Below are positions 14,249 through 18,117 of a DNA stretch of 18,117 nucleotides, one piece after another; the first letter of the stretch is position 1, and every line of letters begins with the position of its first letter. The stretch spans positions 1-18,117 of the forward strand of contig CALGAJ010000333.1 in assembly GCA_937951975.1 (NCBI GenBank), in the 5' to 3' direction. The notes under the pieces were generated by a model that saw only the letters and a list, made by a program, of their open reading frames with translations, was not told where the DNA came from and made no database searches. Position numbers and translations under genes: made by a program. The stretch comes from an uncultured Desulfotignum sp. Lineage in GTDB: Bacteria > Desulfobacterota > Desulfobacteria > Desulfobacterales > Desulfobacteraceae.

Positions 14249-15037
14249 TCAGGTAAAACAGGTGCTGAAAAACCGGTTGGTGTTATTTAAAATGGTAACG
14301 GCCAGGTCTTCGGGATCCTGGTTCCGGACCCGGGCCAGGGTGGTCAGCACGGATGCCACAAAAGCCGGCTCATTGCGCCTGACCTTGTTTTTCTGGGGGG
14401 CCGGTGTCAGATAGGGGGCATCGGTTTCAATGAGAATCCGGTCTTCCGGAATCAACGGCGCCAGTTCCCGGAGCTGGCGGCCCCGCTTCTGGATGGTCAG
14501 AATCCCGGTGATACCGATGTGATACCCTAAGTCCAGGTATTGAAACATCTCTTTGCGGGTGCCGGAAAAGCAGTGGACCACCCCGTTTCTGGACCCGGGT
14601 CCGTCGGATTTGACAATGTCATAAAACCGGCCGTTGGAGTCGCGTTCATGAAAGATCAACGGCAGGTCCAGTTCTCCGGCAATGGCCAGCTGGGCTTTGA
14701 AGCAGGCTTCCTGATCTTTTTGCGGGGAGAACATGCGGTTGAAATCCAGCCCGGTTTCTCCCCAGGCCCGGACACAGCCGTTTGCTTTTGCCAGGCGGAT
14801 CAGGCCGTCCAGAATGTCCTGGCTGCAACGGGCCGCATCATGGGGGTGAATACCCACAGCGGTGATGACATTGTCATGCCGGGCGGCAATATCAATGGCT
14901 TTCCGGGCGGTATCCGCATTCACACCGGCAATGGCCATGGCCCGGACCCCGGCATGGCGGGCCCGGTCAAACATGGCACCCATGTCTGGCTCAAAACAGG
15001 GATCGTCAATATGGCAGTGGGAGTCAAATAATATCAT
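14249..15037 (-). CDS. TatD-family metal-dependent deoxyribonuclease
   Basis: 262 residues, the normal length. TIM-barrel metallohydrolase with DNA 3'-exonuclease activity in characterised members. Metal and active-site residues visible: 'HCH' (His7, His9), Glu94 in 'WGETGLDF', His130 in 'LIFHERD', His155 in 'VVHCFSGT' and Asp206 in 'ETDAPYLTP'. An open frame extends to 15151, but the added residues match nothing in the family, while the ATG at 15037 starts directly with 'MILFDSHCHID' and has AAGGA upstream. Despite the name, the family has no role in Tat export, so its nearness to tatA is coincidental. It converges on the VWA gene with a 10-bp gap and no terminator. Which paralogue (TatD, YcfH or YjjV type) cannot be decided. 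Confidence 0.93.
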   Translation of the reverse strand: MILFDSHCHIDDPCFEPDMGAMFDRARHAGVRAMAIAGVNADTARKAIDIAARHDNVITAVGIHPHDAARCSQDILDGLIRLAKANGCVRAWGETGLDFNRMFSPQKDQEACFKAQLAIAGELDLPLIFHERDSNGRFYDIVKSDGPGSRNGVVHCFSGTRKEMFQYLDLGYHIGITGILTIQKRGRQLRELAPLIPEDRILIETDAPYLTPAPQKNKVRRNEPAFVASVLTTLARVRNQDPEDLAVTILNNTNRFFSTCFT

Positions 15038-15067
15038 ATCAGGTGTCCTTACGGCTTTAAATGCAAA

Positions 15068-15112
15068 GCCTTCACTGTTTGGAAGAAGCCGGATTACGGG
15101 TCCAGTGAAGGC
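15068..15112. repeat. 10-bp perfect inverted repeat between tatD-like gene and ftsE
   Basis: GCCTTCACTG (15068-15077) and CAGTGAAGGC (15103-15112) are separated by 25 bp. The repeat lies 31-75 bp upstream of the tatD-like start and just before the ftsE promoter, so it could be an operator or a leader hairpin. Confidence 0.45.
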
Positions 15113-15144
15113 CTGGTGTAAGAAAAACTGTTTTTCAGCACTCC

Positions 15145-15173
15145 TTGACACAGCCTGTATATATCAGTAAATT
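15145..15173 (+). promoter_or_regulatory. Candidate sigma-70 promoter for ftsEX
   Basis: TTGACA (15145-15150), exactly 17 nt, and TAAATT (15168-15173, 4 of 6). The TTG of the -35 box could be misread as an upstream ftsE start codon. Predicted transcription start near 15180, leader about 58 nt. Confidence 0.5.
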
Positions 15174-15237
15174 CGGCCTCAGTCAATCAATTGAACGACG
15201 ACTGCATCAACTCAAACCCGGATGGATTGAAGAGATC

Positions 15238-15945
15238 ATGAACCTGGACACGGGGAAAAACGCCATTATCCGGCTGTTCAATGTCACCAAACAGTATGGG
15301 GGTAAACCGGCATTGCAGAATGTGTCCCTGGACATTGAGCCCGGTGAATTCGTGTTTATCTCCGGACCGTCCGGTGCCGGGAAGTCCACGCTGCTCAAAG
15401 TGCTGTACCTGGCGGAAACCGTGTCTGACGGTCAGATTCTCATTGACGGCATGAACCTTGCCAGAATATCGCCGGCCCGGCTGCCTTTTTTGCGGCGGCG
15501 GTTCGGTATGGTGTTCCAGGATTTCAAACTGATCCCCACCCTGACGGTGTTTGACAATGTGGCGCTGGCCCTGGACGTGGCCGGGAAAAAGCCGTCTTTT
15601 ATCAAAAAAAAAGTCATGCATGTGCTGCGGATTACGGGGATGGAGACAAAGGTTCATGAGCTGCCGCCCACGCTGTCCGGCGGAGAGCAGCAGCGGGTGG
15701 CCGTGGCCCGGGCCGTGGCCGGAGATCCGGACATCATTCTGGCGGATGAGCCTACGGGCAGCCTGGATCAGGCATCTGCCAGACGGGTGCTGGAGATCCT
15801 TCTGGCATACCACAAAAAAGGGGGAACGATTCTGGTGGCCAGCCATCATCTTCAGCAGCTGCAGACCGTGGTGACCGGCCGCAGTATTGTTCTGGAAAAA
15901 GGACGGCTGGTCTCCGCCACCCGCCTGGAACCATACGCCACATGA
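15238..15945 (+). CDS. ftsE: Cell-division ATP-binding protein FtsE
   Basis: 235 residues from the ATG at 15238. ABC ATPase that pairs with FtsX and drives conformational change rather than transport. Walker A 'GPSGAGKST' (43-51), Q-loop Gln94 in 'MVFQDFKLIP', signature 'LSGGEQQR' (146-153), Walker B 'IILADEPTG' (166-174) and H-loop 'VASHH' (200-204). 'VFQDFKLI' together with 'LADEPTGSLD' is characteristic of FtsE over other ABC ATPases. The chosen start gives the usual family length; the ribosome site is weak (GAAGAG). A frame continuing to a TTG at 15145 is rejected because that codon sits in the -35 box of the likely promoter. 22 bp before ftsX in one operon with the murein activator. Confidence 0.95.
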   Translation: MNLDTGKNAIIRLFNVTKQYGGKPALQNVSLDIEPGEFVFISGPSGAGKSTLLKVLYLAETVSDGQILIDGMNLARISPARLPFLRRRFGMVFQDFKLIPTLTVFDNVALALDVAGKKPSFIKKKVMHVLRITGMETKVHELPPTLSGGEQQRVAVARAVAGDPDIILADEPTGSLDQASARRVLEILLAYHKKGGTILVASHHLQQLQTVVTGRSIVLEKGRLVSATRLEPYAT

Positions 15946-15967
15946 AGCAGAAGAGCCCGTATATGTC

Positions 15968-16843
15968 ATGATCCGTTATTTTCATAAAGCCCTGGCAGAT
16001 ATCCGATCCAACCGGTTTTTAAATCTGGTCACCATGGTGACGATTGCTTTGTCCATTCTGATGGTTTCCCTGTTTGTACTTTTTTTTGAAACCCTGGGCC
16101 GGATCATGGACGGCTGGAATCAGGAAGGCCGGGCCATGGTTTATCTGACGCCTGAATTTACCACAGACATCCGACCGGAGCTGGAATCGGCCATCACACG
16201 TCTGGATGGTGTCGTCCGGGTTGCATTTGTCTCAAAAGACCAGGCCCTGGCGCGTCTGAAAAACCAGATGGCCGGCTCCAACCGGTTTCTGGATACACTG
16301 AAGGAAAATCCGTTGCCCCATGCATTTGAGATTCAAATACAGTCCCGGGACGGATTTGAATCGGTGGCCGCCGCTGTCCGGCAGATCAAATCCCTGGACA
16401 TGGTGGAGAGTGTGGAATACGGCCGGGAATGGCTGGTACGGGTGTTTGATTTATTTCAATTGTTCCGGCTGACCGGATATGTCATGTGCGTCCTGTTTCT
16501 GCTGATCGCTTTTTTTATCACTGCCAGCACGGTACGGCTGGTATTCCATTCCCGGCAGTCGGAAGTGGAGATCATGCGGCTGGTGGGGGCCACCGACCGG
16601 TTTATCAAAATGCCGTTTTATGTGACCGGGTTGATACAAGGGGCCGTGGGGGGTATTCTGGGACTGTTGATCCTTTTTATCGCCTATCTGGCGGTCAGTT
16701 CGGGCATTTCCCGAAGCATGGGGGAGCTGTTTCATCTGGATGTCCGGTTCCTGTCTGTGACCGCCATGGGGGGGATCTGGGGTGTCAGTACCTTTTTAGG
16801 ATGGTTCGGATGTTATCTTTCCTTAAGACAATTGTTAAAATAA
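15968..16843 (+). CDS. ftsX: Cell-division membrane protein FtsX
   Basis: 291 residues with the FtsX topology: cytoplasmic N-terminus, TM1 about 21-41, a periplasmic domain about 42-167 that contacts murein-hydrolase regulators, then TM2 (169-190), TM3 (216-243) and TM4 (262-285). 'RSNRFLNLVTMVTIALSILM' at the start and 'EVEIMRLVGATDRFIKMPF' (199-217) are typical. FtsX carries the FtsE ATPase signal across the inner membrane to activate septal peptidoglycan hydrolysis. The start at 15968 (MIRYFHKAL) is chosen over an in-frame ATG at 15887 inside ftsE, because homologues start here. Its 3' end overlaps the next gene by 34 nt, indicating tight coupling. Confidence 0.95.
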   Translation: MIRYFHKALADIRSNRFLNLVTMVTIALSILMVSLFVLFFETLGRIMDGWNQEGRAMVYLTPEFTTDIRPELESAITRLDGVVRVAFVSKDQALARLKNQMAGSNRFLDTLKENPLPHAFEIQIQSRDGFESVAAAVRQIKSLDMVESVEYGREWLVRVFDLFQLFRLTGYVMCVLFLLIAFFITASTVRLVFHSRQSEVEIMRLVGATDRFIKMPFYVTGLIQGAVGGILGLLILFIAYLAVSSGISRSMGELFHLDVRFLSVTAMGGIWGVSTFLGWFGCYLSLRQLLK

Positions 16844-17979
16844 CTCTGGTGTCAAGCGGTGTGCTGGGGGGTGTTCTGCCGGCCGGTCTGTCTGCGGACA
16901 CGCTGGATTCTTTGACACAGGAAAAACAGACCATTGAAACCCGCATGCAAGGGGAAGCATCCCGGGTTCATGAATTTTCCCAAAAGGAAACCCGGTTGAT
17001 CCAGGATCTGGATGCAATGGATTACCGTCTGAATCAGGCCCGAATCCGGGCCAATTCGCTGTCATCCCGGATCGGTGACCTGGAGCAAACCATGGCGGCC
17101 CTCCAGACGGACCGGCAGGCGCTGTCCTGCCGGATCCATGAGCGCCGGACATATGCCCAGAATCGGCTGGCCGCCCTTTACCGGATGCATGCGGCAGGCC
17201 GTCTGAACATGATGGCACCGCCGGCCACGGTGTTTGATTTTCTGGTGAACCGGCGGGCCATGGAACTGGTGGTGGGTGCGGATTATGAAATCATTGACAA
17301 TTTGAACCAGGACCTGTCTCAAATGCAGGCTCTTGAAGCCCAGGTGACTGAACAAAAAGCCGCCCTGGATAAGTTTGAGCAGGATCTGGCCCGGGAGATT
17401 CAGATCATGACCCGGACATCTGAAAAAAAACAAACCATTCTGCATGCCATCCAGCACCAGAAAAAAATGGCTCATGCGGCCCTGGCATCCTTGAAAGAAG
17501 CAGCAGAAACCCTGGACCGGCAGATTGCCTCGTTTGATAAACACAGGAAATCCGACCTGGATATGATTGCATTTTCCAGCCAGAAAGGCCGCCTGATGCC
17601 GCCGGTGGCGGGAAACATCATATCCCGGTTCGGTATCAGACAATCGGGTGATTACAAATCCTTCACTTTTCAAAGCGGAGTTGATATAAAAGGAGAATTG
17701 GGTGAACCGGTCCGGTCCGTTTTCAGGGGCAATGTCATCTTTGCTGAATGGCTCAAAGGGTATGGGAATATGGTTATTGTCAATCATGGAGAAAATTATT
17801 ATACCCTGTATGCCCATTTACAGGAAATGTTCAAGAAAAAAGGCGATGCCGTGGATGCCGGTGAAGTGATCGCCACCTTAGGGGATACCGGGTCTATGAA
17901 AGGCGTGTGTCTTCATTTTGAACTCAGACATCACGGGAAACCGGTGGATCCCTTGAAATGGTTAAAAAAAGGAGCTTGA
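16810..17979 (+). CDS. EnvC-like murein hydrolase activator, degenerate LytM (M23) domain
   Basis: 389 residues from the ATG at 16810, chosen because AGGA lies 8 nt upstream and a signal peptide follows (residues 1-29, cleavage after 'LSA'); an ATG at 16801 is equally in frame. Residues ~30-255 are long coiled-coil helices with periodic Glu/Gln/Leu, interrupted near 130-160. Residues ~260-389 are a LytM/M23 domain. Compared with active LytM, the first zinc His is Gln288 in 'FQSGVDIKG' and the HLH motif is Cys367-Leu-His369, while Asp292 and His336 remain. Two of the five zinc/catalytic positions are therefore lost, and the protein is probably not a peptidase. This matches E. coli EnvC, which uses a dead LytM domain to activate amidases under FtsEX control. 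Location directly after ftsX, with overlap, supports this. The amidase itself is not in the window. Confidence 0.9.
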   Translation: MLSFLKTIVKITLVSSGVLGGVLPAGLSADTLDSLTQEKQTIETRMQGEASRVHEFSQKETRLIQDLDAMDYRLNQARIRANSLSSRIGDLEQTMAALQTDRQALSCRIHERRTYAQNRLAALYRMHAAGRLNMMAPPATVFDFLVNRRAMELVVGADYEIIDNLNQDLSQMQALEAQVTEQKAALDKFEQDLAREIQIMTRTSEKKQTILHAIQHQKKMAHAALASLKEAAETLDRQIASFDKHRKSDLDMIAFSSQKGRLMPPVAGNIISRFGIRQSGDYKSFTFQSGVDIKGELGEPVRSVFRGNVIFAEWLKGYGNMVIVNHGENYYTLYAHLQEMFKKKGDAVDAGEVIATLGDTGSMKGVCLHFELRHHGKPVDPLKWLKKGA

Positions 17980-17987
17980 AAAAAATC

Positions 17988-18117
17988 ATGACAAATCGAT
18001 CTTTATCCTTTTCAAAAAGCCTTGGAGCCTTACTGGTTCTGGGATTGATATGTCTTTTTACCCCGCCGGCCCATGCCGAGCCGGATCCCCCTTATGAATC
18101 ATTGCAACTGTTTGTGG
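17988..18117 (+). CDS. Likely C-terminal processing peptidase (S41), N-terminus only
   Basis: Only 43 codons are inside the window. The ATG at 17988 opens a signal peptide (basic start, 'LGALLVLGLICLF', likely cleavage after 'AHA'), then 'EPDPPYESLQLFV', which resembles the 'Y-ESL-x-LF' opening of CtpA/Prc-type S41 proteases. In many proteobacteria a ctp gene follows envC, supporting the call. AAAGGAG ends about 14 nt upstream, a long spacing. The protease domain lies beyond the edge, so the identity rests on a short motif and gene order. Confidence 0.6.
   Translation, partial: MTNRSLSFSKSLGALLVLGLICLFTPPAHAEPDPPYESLQLFV

Noticed and set aside
11761..15037. A Tat export locus joining tatA with the TatD gene
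   Set aside because: TatD-family nucleases do not take part in Tat transport, and the MoxR-VWA operon lies between them in the opposite orientation.
14249..15151. A tatD-like start at 15151
   Set aside because: The first 38 residues match nothing in the family, while the 15037 start yields the conserved N-terminal HxH strand with an AAGGA site before it.
15145..15945. ftsE starting from TTG at 15145
   Set aside because: TTGACA there is a good -35 box with a -10 box 17 nt on; FtsE proteins are about 220-235 residues, consistent with 15238.
16486..17979. A 497-codon version of the EnvC-like gene starting inside ftsX
   Set aside because: The added residues overlap the ftsX reading frame and would bury the signal peptide; the start at 16810 has a ribosome site and a proper signal sequence.

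Overview
The window reads as chromosomal core sequence from a strictly anaerobic, Gram-negative, moderately GC-rich bacterium. My best guess is a Desulfobacterota sulfate reducer (Desulfobacter/Desulfotignum-like). The clues are oxygen-sensitive ThiH instead of ThiO, a short ThiF fused to ThiE, an epoxyqueuosine-reductase-like 4Fe-4S protein, type I glutamine synthetase with GlnB and GlnD, outer-membrane and murein genes, and an ftsEX-envC-like-ctp block. The taxonomic call rests on remembered family distributions, not on a search. I saw no insertion sequence, phage gene or CRISPR array.

Layout, left to right. (1) 1-1048, minus: an RND-type outer-membrane efflux lipoprotein cut by the window edge, divergent from (2) a COG1600-type 4Fe-4S protein at 1259-2107. 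(3) 2147-5402, minus: the thiamine thiazole operon thiS-thiG-thiH-thiF/thiE, packed with 1-4 nt junctions. It lies behind a TPP riboswitch (5493-5578), which itself follows a tRNA-Glu(CTC) gene by only 11 nt. (4) 5713-6816, minus: a MltB-type lytic transglycosylase followed by a small PLDc_N-like membrane protein. (5) 6993-11467, minus: the nitrogen-control set glnD-glnB-glnA, with a consensus-perfect sigma-54 (-24/-12) promoter directly before glnD and a palindromic AT-rich motif at enhancer distance. (6) 11761-11946, minus: a solitary tatA. (7) 12181-14238, plus: a MoxR-type AAA+ ATPase and its VWA/CoxE-like partner. (8) 14249-15037, minus: a TatD-family DNase. (9) 15238-18117, plus: ftsE, ftsX, an EnvC-like degenerate LytM protein and the start of a C-terminal processing protease.

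How they work together. In the thi block, ThiF adenylates the ThiS C-terminus, ThiH supplies dehydroglycine from tyrosine, ThiG builds the thiazole phosphate and the ThiE half joins thiazole and pyrimidine. The riboswitch leader carries a perfect 10-nt alternative pairing that explains TPP control of the thiS ribosome-binding site. In the nitrogen block, GlnD uridylylates GlnB at Tyr51, and GlnB state in turn controls GlnA (adenylation tyrosine Tyr398 present; the adenylyltransferase is not in the window). In the division block, FtsEX is an ATP-driven switch that probably acts through the EnvC-like protein on a murein amidase encoded elsewhere.

Most worth a second look: the riboswitch expression platform, the tRNA-riboswitch tandem, the sigma-54 promoter whose predicted start falls on the annotated glnD start codon, the repeated ACATTTTTGT motif around tatA, the ThiF-ThiE fusion, and the VWA protein with an altered MIDAS motif. 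I did not find a wholly new system; most genes are well-known families.
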